The notes below the pieces were generated by a model. It saw only the letters and a list, made by a program, of their open reading frames with translations. It was not told the origin of the DNA and searched no databases. 64,000 bases of DNA from JADJNY01 sp046349615 (GTDB lineage: Bacteria > Planctomycetota > UBA1135 > GCA-002686595): the NCBI GenBank assembly GCA_046349615.1, contig JAXMBZ010000004.1:186001-250000 (forward strand), in the 5' to 3' direction. The position numbers and the translations under genes were made by a program. How positions within the stretch are numbered: position 1 is the first letter of the stretch; every line of letters starts with the position of its first letter. This document shows positions 42,111 through 50,415 of this stretch, piece after piece.

Positions 42111-43292
42111 ATGGCGCTCCTGAAGTCGCTCCCCACGCTCGGCCTCGCGCCCGCGCTCACGGACCTCGGCCTCGACCCGAAGGCGGTGCGGACGGAGGCG
42201 CTCGCGCGCGAAGGCGGCGCGAACGTCCTGTGTTGCGCGGCCGGAGCGGAGACGCGCGCGGCGGGGAACGAAGCCGCGCTCCGCGGGGAGCTGCTCCCGT
42301 GGAAGACGGCGACGAGCGGCGCAGGCGACACGCTCCTCCTCCTGCTCGAGGGCGAGCGCGACGACGCGGAGCTCGCGCGCTGGCGCGACGCCGCCTGGCC
42401 CGAGCATCACCTCGTCGCGATCGACCGCCTCGGGCACACGGGCATCGTGCAGCGCACCCTCCAGGGCGAGCGCGAGGTCCGCGGCGGTTCCGGCGTGCGC
42501 GGCTCCCTGCTCGTGCTCAAGCCGCGCGCCGCGGTGTTCGCGCGCGACGCGGTCGCCGCGAAGTTCGACCAGAACGCGGGCGGTTGGAACGGCGAGCCCG
42601 GGAAGCCCGGCTACGCGCACTTCCGCTGGATGCGCCGGTACGTCGGCACGTTCGCCGACGCGCGCGGGAAGAAGCGCATCCTCGACTTCGGCTGCGGCGC
42701 GGGCTGGGTCGGCATCGAGGCGGCGCTCGTCGCGCGCGACGCGGAGCTCTGCGCCTTCGATCCGAGCCCGGCGATGGTCGAGCTCGCGCGGACGAACGCG
42801 CGCGCGAGCGGCGTCGCGCGCTTCGATGCCCGCGTCGGCTTCGGCGAGGATCCGCCGTTCCCCGCCGCGGGCGAAGCGCCGTTCGACCTCGTGATCTCCT
42901 CCGGCGTGATCAGCTTCTCCGGCGACTTCGAGCGCTTCCTGGACGGCCTCGTGCGAGCGGTGGCTCCGCGCGGGACGCTCGTGATCGGCGACCTGAACAA
43001 CCGCTCGACGGGCATGGCGAAGCGCCGCGCGAGCCGGCCGCTGCTGCCGCTGCGCGAGCTGAACGCGCCGACGTCGGACGACGTGCGCCGGGCGATCGAG
43101 CGGCGCGGGTTCCGCGTTCGCGCGGAGGCGGGCTACCAGCTCACGTCGCCGTTCCCCGAACTCGGGCACTGGAGCGCGCGCCGTCTGGGCGGGCTCCTCG
43201 ACGGGCTGCTCGTCGCGTGGAACGCGCGCAGCGCGGGCCCCGGGCGGCCCGCGCGCTTCGACAGCTGGGTGCTCGCCTTCGAGCGCGCGTGA
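42111..43292 (+). CDS. Class I SAM-dependent methyltransferase with N-terminal extra domain
   Basis: 393 residues. The SAM-binding motif is ILDFGCGAGWVGIEAA near residue 190, motif II acidic loop AFDPSP, and DLVISSGVISFSGDF follows, typical of class I methyltransferases. The last ~120 residues contain a second alpha/beta part. Residues ~1-160 form an unrecognised domain (LTDLGLDPKAVRTEALAREGG). Substrate unknown. It follows the possible oxygenase gene by 49 nt on the same strand. The ATG at 42111 is probable; no good Shine-Dalgarno is visible. Confidence 0.8.
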   Translation: MALLKSLPTLGLAPALTDLGLDPKAVRTEALAREGGANVLCCAAGAETRAAGNEAALRGELLPWKTATSGAGDTLLLLLEGERDDAELARWRDAAWPEHHLVAIDRLGHTGIVQRTLQGEREVRGGSGVRGSLLVLKPRAAVFARDAVAAKFDQNAGGWNGEPGKPGYAHFRWMRRYVGTFADARGKKRILDFGCGAGWVGIEAALVARDAELCAFDPSPAMVELARTNARASGVARFDARVGFGEDPPFPAAGEAPFDLVISSGVISFSGDFERFLDGLVRAVAPRGTLVIGDLNNRSTGMAKRRASRPLLPLRELNAPTSDDVRRAIERRGFRVRAEAGYQLTSPFPELGHWSARRLGGLLDGLLVAWNARSAGPGRPARFDSWVLAFERA

Positions 43293-43298
43293 GCGCGT

Positions 43299-43943
43299 TC
43301 AGCGCGTCACGGGCACGAGCATCTGCGCCGCGCGGTCGTGTTCCGTCGGAGCGTGCTCGAGGATCCACTGCGCCGCGAGGCGGTCGAGTTCCACGCGGTC
43401 GTGGACGTAGATCGGAGCGCCGCCGCGCGCGCGCGCGACGGCGAGCTCCTCGGGCGTGAAGCTGCGCGCACCGCGCGCCTCCGCGGCCGCGAGCTCGCGC
43501 TCGATCGCGCGGGCGCCGAAACTCTCCGGCAGCGCCGGGGCCGCGAAGTAGAACGGCGTCCCGACGAGAGCGTCGGAGTTCACCGCGGTCGTCGGCAGGA
43601 GCGCGACGACGCGGCCGGAGTCGTGGCCGTGGTTGAGACGCTCCACGGTCTCGCGCCCGGCGCAGAGGACGGGCTGCGCGAGCTCCGTCGGCCGGACCTT
43701 CTCGGGATCGACTTCGAGCACGAGCATCCAGCCGGACTGGACGCGCGGCTGCTCGGCGCGCCAGACGTGCGTCCACGGCACCTCGAGTTCGAAGGGCACG
43801 GCCGCGACGAGCGCGCGCACGTCGCCGCCCTCGGCACGCGGCGCGGGCCCGGCGACGGAGCGCCCGCCGGCGGCTCGGTTCGCGACGAGGAGCGCGCCGC
43901 CCGCGAGGACGAGGATTCCAGCGACGAGGAAGAGCTTCTTCAT
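43299..43943 (-). CDS. Membrane-anchored conserved hypothetical protein
   Basis: 214 residues. Starts at the ATG 43943, preceded by a GAGGA Shine-Dalgarno; an in-frame ATG at 44015 lies inside the upstream gene. The N-terminus (KKLFLVAGILVLAGGALLVA) is a signal-anchor helix. The rest is soluble and periplasmic, with no catalytic motif found; its sequence contains SGWMLVLEVDPEKV and PFYFAAPALPESFG. It starts 13 nt after the stop of the secreted hydrolase gene, so the two form an operon and may act in one process. Function unknown. Confidence 0.65.
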   Translation of the reverse strand: MKKLFLVAGILVLAGGALLVANRAAGGRSVAGPAPRAEGGDVRALVAAVPFELEVPWTHVWRAEQPRVQSGWMLVLEVDPEKVRPTELAQPVLCAGRETVERLNHGHDSGRVVALLPTTAVNSDALVGTPFYFAAPALPESFGARAIERELAAAEARGARSFTPEELAVARARGGAPIYVHDRVELDRLAAQWILEHAPTEHDRAAQMLVPVTR

Positions 43944-43956
43944 GGTGTGCGATTCC

Positions 43957-46008
43957 TCAGCGGCGCATGAACTGCAGGTCGTCGAGGCCGATGCGTCCCT
44001 GCGGCTCGCCCGCACTCGGGCCGAAGCGCAGTTGCACGCTCATGATCCGATCGAGGTCGACCTGCGTGCCGTCGTGCGTGAAGTCCTCGAGGCGCATGCG
44101 CACGCTCTCCCACTCGTTGTTCCACCCGGTGCCCGACCCGCAGCCGTTCCGCTGGTACGGCTCCTCGAGCCCGCCGCCGTACGCGCCGATGCGGATCAGG
44201 CTCACGTCCCCGTCGGCGTCGACGAGCAGGACGTCGAACTGGAGATCGCCCAGCGCGGCGGTCGTCTCGGGCGCGCGGCTCGCCTGGCACGCGCGGAGCG
44301 AGAGGTACTCGTAGCCGCGCACGTCCATCGGCCCCCCGGGGAGCGCGAACTCGAGGTAGCGGTCCGTGTTCCACGCGAGCACGAGCCCGCGCGTGCCGTC
44401 GACCGCGGTGGCCTCGGTCATGCCGTTGAACGTCTCGTTCGTGACGTACGTGAACCCCGTGTTCGGATCGTCGAGCCGGCCCTCGACGAGCCCCGGGATG
44501 TCCGTCGTGACCGCGCCGCCCGAACTCGAGAGGTTCGTCGCCGTGTTCGTCTGGAAGTCGTCGATCACGAAGTTGCCGGCGGAAGGCGGCTCGAAGTACT
44601 GCAGGTCGACGACGACGCACGAGTTCGTCGGCACGCCGGGCGATTGGAACGACTCCCACGGGCGCCACAGGAACTCGCGCGCCGGGATGCTGTCCTCGAC
44701 GTAGCGCTTCACGAGCGGCAGCAGGTAGGGCTTCATGATCGCATGCACGTCCGCGCGATGGACCGCGCAGGGCCCGGACTGCCACTCGCTCTGCGTGGAC
44801 TCGGCGTGGAACGCGCCGTGGCCTGCGCCGTGCAGCTCGATCGACTGGTGGTAGCCCGTCGAACGCTGCAGCAGCGGGTACGACATCGCGATGTCGCTCG
44901 CGGCGCAACCGTCGACGTCGGAGTCTCCTCCGCCGACCCAGAGGTGGTAGTTCGCCGCGTGCGGGTTCGCGCTCGCCGCGCCGAGGAAGTCGGTCGGCGC
45001 GATGCTCGACACGAGCTTGATGTCGGAAAGCGCGTAGCGAATCGGCGTGTACGTGCCGTCGAAGATCCGGTCGTACGCGCGACACACGCCCTCGCCCCCG
45101 CGGCTGTGGCCGATCCAGACGATGCGGTGCGAATCGACGTGCCCGTTCAGGACTCCGCCCGCGATCGTCCCCAGGTTGCCCAGGAAGTGGTCCGTGTTCG
45201 TCAACGTCGTCGTCGACGCCGTCTCGATCCCCGGCATCGTGTCGTTCGTGTGGCTCATCACGATGTAGCCCCACGACGCGAGGTGCATGCCGATGTGGTC
45301 GTACCACTGGTAGTTGTGCCCGTTTCCGTGACTCACGACGACGAGCGGGAGCTGCCCCATCGTCGCGACGCTCGTCGGGTAGTAGATGTCCTCACCGAGC
45401 CACGTGCCGCCGCTGTAGAGCACTTCGGTCACGGCGAGCGGCCCGGGCACGCCGGTCGGCGTGCAGACGTAGAACCCCGCCGTGTCGCCGAACCCGTCGA
45501 GCAGATCGCCGCGATCCGCGCGTCCGTCGCGGTTCAGGTCGACCACGACGTCGTATCCGACGCCGAGGCCGAGCCCCGCCTGCCCGGAGAAGAGCCCGCT
45601 GAGCGTGAACGTGCCGGACTGGATCCCCGCGGCTCCGAACGTGACGGTTTGCGGCGCGCCGCGCACGTCGACGAGCTGCGGCTCGTCGTCCCACACGGAG
45701 GGATCCTGATGCGGAAGCACGTACACGTCCGCGGTCGCGTCGACGAGCTCGGGACGTGTGCTCGGGTCGAGCGCGACGCTGATCGGCGAGTTCTCGAAGA
45801 ACACGTCGACGTGGTCGACCCACGGATAGTCCAGGAGGACGCGTCCCGCGATCTCCGCGGGGCGCGCGTGTCGCGCGGTCGGGGACGAAACGGCGTGCGC
45901 GCCGGCCGACTGCACCGCCTGCGCGCGTGCCGCCGAGGCGGCGAGGCCCACCAGGAGCAGGTACCGACTCGCGCCCACGCGCGGCAGCGACGACTTCGAC
46001 GAATCCAT
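43957..46008 (-). CDS. Secreted alpha/beta hydrolase with C-terminal jelly-roll-like domain
   Basis: 683 residues. A signal peptide (RYLLLVGLAASAARAQA) leads the protein. The hydrolase core has an oxyanion stretch VVVSHGNGHN (~225) and the nucleophile elbow IGHSRGGEG near residue 300, with later His/Asp candidates in HGAGHGAFH; this resembles chlorophyllase/cutinase-type or poly-ester hydrolases, but the substrate cannot be fixed. Residues ~475-683 form a beta-rich domain (FVIDDFQTNTATNLSSSGG, ending in IGLDDLQFMRR) like those that bind carbohydrates. The start is ATG 46008 with a -10-like TACCCT exactly 6 nt upstream, predicting a leaderless mRNA. A small membrane protein gene follows in the same operon. 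Confidence 0.75.
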   Translation of the reverse strand: MDSSKSSLPRVGASRYLLLVGLAASAARAQAVQSAGAHAVSSPTARHARPAEIAGRVLLDYPWVDHVDVFFENSPISVALDPSTRPELVDATADVYVLPHQDPSVWDDEPQLVDVRGAPQTVTFGAAGIQSGTFTLSGLFSGQAGLGLGVGYDVVVDLNRDGRADRGDLLDGFGDTAGFYVCTPTGVPGPLAVTEVLYSGGTWLGEDIYYPTSVATMGQLPLVVVSHGNGHNYQWYDHIGMHLASWGYIVMSHTNDTMPGIETASTTTLTNTDHFLGNLGTIAGGVLNGHVDSHRIVWIGHSRGGEGVCRAYDRIFDGTYTPIRYALSDIKLVSSIAPTDFLGAASANPHAANYHLWVGGGDSDVDGCAASDIAMSYPLLQRSTGYHQSIELHGAGHGAFHAESTQSEWQSGPCAVHRADVHAIMKPYLLPLVKRYVEDSIPAREFLWRPWESFQSPGVPTNSCVVVDLQYFEPPSAGNFVIDDFQTNTATNLSSSGGAVTTDIPGLVEGRLDDPNTGFTYVTNETFNGMTEATAVDGTRGLVLAWNTDRYLEFALPGGPMDVRGYEYLSLRACQASRAPETTAALGDLQFDVLLVDADGDVSLIRIGAYGGGLEEPYQRNGCGSGTGWNNEWESVRMRLEDFTHDGTQVDLDRIMSVQLRFGPSAGEPQGRIGLDDLQFMRR

Positions 46009-46014
46009 TGCGCC

Positions 46015-46020
46015 AGGGTA
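46015..46020 (-). promoter_or_regulatory. -10-like element of the hydrolase operon (leaderless)
   Basis: TACCCT on the minus strand followed by GGCGCA (6 nt) and ATG; TTCCGC lies 17 nt upstream as a weak -35. Predicted first transcribed base is the A of ATG. Confidence 0.55.
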
Positions 46021-46119
46021 CGCGCCCGCATTCGAGAGCGGAACGGGACGCGCGGAGAATCGGGCCCGCCGCGCCCCGAGCCGGAAACGAATTCGCGTTC
46101 GGGCGAGCGTCCGACTCGT

Positions 46120-47118
46120 TCAGCGCCGGAACGCGCCGCGGCCGAAGTCGATCAGGCGCGCGAGTACGTCGCGGAGTTCCGCGCGGCGCACGATCGCGTC
46201 GACCTGGCCCTTCTCGACGAGGAACTCCGCGCGCTGGAAGCCGGGCGGGAGCTCCTGCTTGATCGTCGTCGCGATGACGCGCGGTCCCGCGAAACCGATC
46301 AAGGCGCCGGGCTCGGCGAGCGTGACGTCGCACACGGACGCGAAGGAGGCCGTGACGCCGCCCGTCGTCGGATTCGTGAGCACGCAAATCGAGAAGCCGC
46401 CGGCCTCGTTCAGCGACGCGAGCGCGGCCGAGGTCTTCGCCATCTGCATCAGCGAGAGCATGCCCTCGTGCATGCGCGCGCCGCCGGAGCTCGTGAAGAT
46501 CAGGAGCGGCTTCTTCTCGCGTCGTGCGACGTCCGCGGCGAGCGAGATCTTCTCGCCGACGATCTCGCCCATCGAGCCGCCGAGGAAGCTGAAGTCCAGC
46601 ACGGCGAGCACGACGTCGCGGCCCTCGACCGTCCCCGTGCCGCAGAGCAGCGCTTCCTTCTGGCCGGTGCGGTCGACCGTCCTCCGGATCTTCTCCGCGT
46701 ACGGGACCTGGTCCTTGAAGTTCAGGCGGTCGAGCGCGCCGAGGTCCGCGTAGAGCTCCTTCCACGAGCCCTCGTCGAGCACCATCGCGACGCGCTCCTT
46801 GCCCGGCAGCGTGAAATGGAACTCGCAGGCGGGGCACACCATGCCCTTCTCCTCGAGCTCCTTTCGATAGATCATCTGGCTGCAGCTCTCGCACTTGAGC
46901 CACAGGCCGCCGGGCATGTCCTTCTTCTTCCAGAGGCGGCGACGGCGGCCCTCGGCCCCGCGCTCGGCGGGATCCGGCGGACCGAGGCCTTCACCGGAGG
47001 CCTCGTCCTCTTGCTCGAGCTCCACCTCGCGCGCTTCCTCGGGCGCGAGCTCCAGCGGCTCGACCGACGCTTCCTTCTCGCGTCCGGGGTCGACGTTGCG
47101 GGACGTGTCAGCGGCCAT
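46120..47118 (-). CDS. accD: Acetyl-CoA carboxylase carboxyltransferase subunit beta
   Basis: 332 residues from ATG 47118. The Zn ribbon has two cysteine pairs, CESC and CPAC, near residues 76 and 95, and the crotonase-fold part includes SSGGARMHEGMLSLMQM and the oxyanion segment TNPTTGGVTASFA. It is the carboxyltransferase half that moves carboxybiotin onto acetyl-CoA to make malonyl-CoA. A GGGAGG Shine-Dalgarno is 6 nt before this ATG; the two ATGs upstream in frame would leave no such spacing. Residues ~1-65 are an acidic/basic extension longer than usual. accA is not here. The gene overlaps the 3' end of rpe by 11 nt. Confidence 0.93.
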   Translation of the reverse strand: MAADTSRNVDPGREKEASVEPLELAPEEAREVELEQEDEASGEGLGPPDPAERGAEGRRRRLWKKKDMPGGLWLKCESCSQMIYRKELEEKGMVCPACEFHFTLPGKERVAMVLDEGSWKELYADLGALDRLNFKDQVPYAEKIRRTVDRTGQKEALLCGTGTVEGRDVVLAVLDFSFLGGSMGEIVGEKISLAADVARREKKPLLIFTSSGGARMHEGMLSLMQMAKTSAALASLNEAGGFSICVLTNPTTGGVTASFASVCDVTLAEPGALIGFAGPRVIATTIKQELPPGFQRAEFLVEKGQVDAIVRRAELRDVLARLIDFGRGAFRR

Positions 47119-47800
47119 GCGCATCCTCCCTCGCGGCGCGCGCGAGTTCACGGAACCGGGCGAGCGTCGAGCGCATGTCGCTCGCGCCGAAGAGCGCGGA
47201 CCCCGAGACGAACGCGTCGCAGCCCGCGGCCGCGCAGCGCCCGATCGTGTCCGCGTTGAGACCTCCGTCCATCTCGACGTGCCCCGCGAAGCCGCGCTCG
47301 CGCAGCGCCGCGGTCTTCGCGAGCACCTCGGGCATGAACGCTTGTCCGCCGAAGCCCGGGAAGACGCTCATCACGAGGACGAGGTCGACGGCGTCGAGGA
47401 ACGGCACGACGCGCTCGAGCGGCGTGTCCGGGTTGAGCGAGACGCCGACCTTCTTCACGCCGCTCGCGCGGAAGTGTGCGGCGAGCGCGCGCGCCTTCTC
47501 GGGCGTCGGACAGACCTCGACGTGGAACGTCAGGACGTGCGCGCCCGCCTTCGCGAACTGCGGCCCGTAGGTCCAGGGATCCGTGATCATCAGGTGCACG
47601 TCGAGCGGCACCCGCGCGACCCTCGAGATCGCGGCGACGACCGGCGGGCCGATCGTCAGGTTCGGCACGAAGTGGCCGTCCATCACGTCGACGTGGAGCC
47701 AGTCGGCGCCCGCGTCCTCGGCGCGGCGCACCTCCTCGCCGATGCGCGCGAAGTCGCAGGAGAGGATCGACGGCGAGATCGTGATCGGCAGCGTCCCCAT
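47108..47800 (-). CDS. rpe: Ribulose-phosphate 3-epimerase
   Basis: 230 residues, typical TIM-barrel Rpe. Motifs include SPSILSCDFARIGEE, the metal-binding HVDVMDGHFVPN, HLMI, and EMDGGLN near the C-terminus. It interconverts ribulose 5-phosphate and xylulose 5-phosphate in the pentose phosphate pathway. ATG 47800 fits the family start MxxxISPSIL. It is 56 nt after pgk and its end overlaps accD by 11 nt, so gap-pgk-rpe-accD appear to be one transcript. A TAGCAT -10-like hexamer at 47829-47834 may give it extra transcription. Confidence 0.93.
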   Translation of the reverse strand: MGTLPITISPSILSCDFARIGEEVRRAEDAGADWLHVDVMDGHFVPNLTIGPPVVAAISRVARVPLDVHLMITDPWTYGPQFAKAGAHVLTFHVEVCPTPEKARALAAHFRASGVKKVGVSLNPDTPLERVVPFLDAVDLVLVMSVFPGFGGQAFMPEVLAKTAALRERGFAGHVEMDGGLNADTIGRCAAAGCDAFVSGSALFGASDMRSTLARFRELARAAREDAHGR

Positions 47801-47856
47801 GGAGTTCGCCGCGTGCGGCGGCGGAGCGATGCTACCGCGGTTCGGGCCGCCCACGC

Positions 47857-49053
47857 TCACGCCTTCTTCGCGCCGAGCACGGCGATGCCGGGAAGCAGCG
47901 TGCCCTCGAGCAATTCGAGCGAGGCGCCGCCGCCCGTCGAGATGTGATCGATCTCGGCGGCGAGCCCGAGGAGCTCGATCGCCGCGACCGAATCGCCGCC
48001 GCCGATCACCGTGTAGCCGGAGCACTCCGCGACCGCCTTGCCGACCGCGGCCGTGCCGGCGCGGAACGCCTCCCACTCGAAGACGCCCATCGGGCCGTTC
48101 CACACGACCGTCTTCGCCGCGAGGACGCGCTCGCGGTAGAGCACGCGGGTCTTCGGGCCGATGTCGAGCGCCATCAGTCCATCGGGCACGTTCGCGTCGT
48201 CGACCGCGATCGCCTTCGCGTCCTGCACGAACGCCTCGGCGCAGACGTGGTCGACGGGGAGCAGGATGTCGACCTTCTTCGCCGCAGCTTTCGCGAGCGC
48301 GGCGCGCACGCTCTCGAGTTGGTCCTGCTGCACGAGCGACTTGCCGACCTTCGTCCCGCGCGCGGCGAGGAACGTGTACGCCATCCCGCCGCCGACGAGC
48401 AGCGCGTCGCAGCGGTCGAGCAGGTGGTCGACGACCTTGAGCTTGTCGCTGACCTTCGCGCCGCCGAGGATCGCGACGAGCGGCCGCGCGGGCTTCTCGA
48501 GCACGCGCCCGAACGCCGCGATTTCCTTCTCGAGCAACCTTCCCGCCGCCGACGGGAGCACGCGCGCAGGGCCCGTGACGCTCGCGTGGTCGCGGTGCGA
48601 GCTCCCGAACGCGTCGTTGACGAACACGTCGCCGTTCGCGGCGAGCGCGGCGGCGAACGCAGGATCGTTCGCTTCGTCGCCGGCGTGGAAGCGCACGTTC
48701 TCGAGCAGGATCGTCGTGCCCGCGGGCGCGTCGGCGATCGCCTTCTGCACGACCGGACCGATGCAGTCGTCGAGCTTCCGCACGGGCGTGCCGAGCAGCT
48801 CCGCGAGGCGCTTGCCCATCGGCGTCGTGCGCATCGACTCGACGACCTTGCCCTTCGGTCGGCCGAGGTGCGTCATCAGCACGGGCCGGCCGCCTTTCGC
48901 GAGGATCTCGCGGATCGTCGGCAGCGCCGCTTGGATGCGCGTGTCGTCGGTGATCGCGCCCTTCTCGTCCTGCGGGACGTTGAAGTCGACGCGCACGAGG
49001 ACGCGCTTCCCTTTCATCGCGAGGTCGTCGAGGCGCGGGGCATCCAGCTTCAT
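47857..49053 (-). CDS. pgk: Phosphoglycerate kinase
   Basis: 398 residues, normal Pgk length. Shows VLVRVDFNVPQDEKG near residue 17, the substrate loop with HLGRPKG, the ADP-binding segment (PLVAILGGAKVSDK) and the C-terminal GGGDSVAAIE. It converts 1,3-bisphosphoglycerate and ADP to 3-phosphoglycerate and ATP. GGAG precedes the ATG at 49053 by 5 nt. It follows gap by about 100 nt, with GAPDH making its substrate. Confidence 0.96.
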   Translation of the reverse strand: MKLDAPRLDDLAMKGKRVLVRVDFNVPQDEKGAITDDTRIQAALPTIREILAKGGRPVLMTHLGRPKGKVVESMRTTPMGKRLAELLGTPVRKLDDCIGPVVQKAIADAPAGTTILLENVRFHAGDEANDPAFAAALAANGDVFVNDAFGSSHRDHASVTGPARVLPSAAGRLLEKEIAAFGRVLEKPARPLVAILGGAKVSDKLKVVDHLLDRCDALLVGGGMAYTFLAARGTKVGKSLVQQDQLESVRAALAKAAAKKVDILLPVDHVCAEAFVQDAKAIAVDDANVPDGLMALDIGPKTRVLYRERVLAAKTVVWNGPMGVFEWEAFRAGTAAVGKAVAECSGYTVIGGGDSVAAIELLGLAAEIDHISTGGGASLELLEGTLLPGIAVLGAKKA

Positions 49054-49151
49054 GGGAGCTCCAATTCGGGCGGAGGGACGAGACGGCGAAGACACGCAAC
49101 GAAACGGCGCGGCGGACGCGGGAGCTCCGCGCGCGCGGCGCCGAAGGGAAC

Positions 49152-50177
49152 TCAGCTCCGCGCGCCAGCGGCGGCGGGCTTGAGCGCGTGCGCGTACTTC
49201 ATCAAGTCGATGCAGCGCGAGCTGTAGCCCCACTCGTTGTCGTACCACGCGACGACCTTGACCATGCGCTTCTGCATGACCATCGTCGACGGCGCGTCGA
49301 AGATCGCGCTCGCGGGGTTGCCGACGATGTCGCACGAGACGATCGGGTCGGACTCGTAGGCGAGCACGCCCGCGAGGCCCTTCGTCTTCGACGCGGCGAG
49401 GAAGGCCGCGTTCACTTCCTCGACCGTGACGTCCTTCTTCACCGTCGCGACGAAGTCCGTCATCGAGCCATCGGGCACCGGCACGCGCATCGCGACGCCG
49501 TCGAGCTTGCCCTTCAAGTTCGGGAGGATCTTGCCGACCGCCTTCGCGGCGCCCGTCGTCGTCGGGATGATCGACACGGCCGCGGCGCGCGCGCGGCGCA
49601 GGTCCTTGTGCGGCAGGTCGAGGATGTTCTGGTCGTTCGTGTAGGCGTGGATGGTCGTCATCAACCCGTGCTCGATGCCGAACGCGTCGTCGAGGACCTT
49701 CGCGACCGGTGCCAGGCAGTTCGTCGTGCACGACGCGTTGGAGATCGAGCGGTGCTCGGGCTTCAGCGCCTCGTGGTTGACGCCCATCACGATCATCGCG
49801 TCGATCTCGTCCTTCGCGGGGACGGTCAGGAGCACGCGCCCGGCGCCGGCGTCGAGGTGCTTCTGGCAGCCGTCCTTGCTCGCGAAGACGCCCGTCGCCT
49901 CGACGACGAAGTCGACGCCGTTCGCCTTGTGCGGGAGCTTCGCCGGGTCCTTCTCCGCCGTGATCTGGATCGTCCGGCCGTTGACGACGATGTGGTCCTT
50001 GCCGGCGGTCACGGTGCCCTCGAAGCGGCCGTGGACGGAGTCCCACTTCAGGAGGTGGGCCAGCGTCGCCGGGTCGGTCAGGTCGTTGATGTGGACGACC
50101 TCGAGGTCCTTGTGCTGGGCGGCGATGCGGAAGACGAGACGACCGATGCGGCCGAAGCCGTTGATGGCGATGCGCAT
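49152..50177 (-). CDS. gap: Glyceraldehyde-3-phosphate dehydrogenase, type I
   Basis: 341 residues from the ATG at 50177, which gives the canonical MRIAINGFGRIGR Rossmann start; an ATG 39 codons upstream adds a low-complexity leader and is less likely. The active-site Cys is in NASCTTNCLAP near residue 155, and AYESDPIVSCDIVGNPASAIFD and WYDNEWGYSSR mark the C-terminal part. It oxidises glyceraldehyde 3-phosphate with NAD or NADP. Residues near 33 follow the NDLTDP pattern, which favours NAD. First gene of the gap-pgk-rpe-accD run. Confidence 0.95.
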   Translation of the reverse strand: MRIAINGFGRIGRLVFRIAAQHKDLEVVHINDLTDPATLAHLLKWDSVHGRFEGTVTAGKDHIVVNGRTIQITAEKDPAKLPHKANGVDFVVEATGVFASKDGCQKHLDAGAGRVLLTVPAKDEIDAMIVMGVNHEALKPEHRSISNASCTTNCLAPVAKVLDDAFGIEHGLMTTIHAYTNDQNILDLPHKDLRRARAAAVSIIPTTTGAAKAVGKILPNLKGKLDGVAMRVPVPDGSMTDFVATVKKDVTVEEVNAAFLAASKTKGLAGVLAYESDPIVSCDIVGNPASAIFDAPSTMVMQKRMVKVVAWYDNEWGYSSRCIDLMKYAHALKPAAAGARS

Positions 50178-50415
50178 GGCGGGAGGGCGCGAAGGGAACG
50201 GGGTGGAGAGCGGGCGCCCGCCGCGCGGGTCGGAGGCGTCGCTCGTTCGGGGCTCCCGCGCCGGACCACGCGGGCCCGTCGTAGGAAGCTGCACTTGCTA
50301 AGCTCGCGTCGTCGCGGGGGCCGAAGACGCGCTCCGACTTCCCGCGAGAAACGAGCGCACAGCGTAGCCGCGCCCGCCGAAGGGATCAACGCGCGCGCGC
50401 TGCGCAGAACGACCC

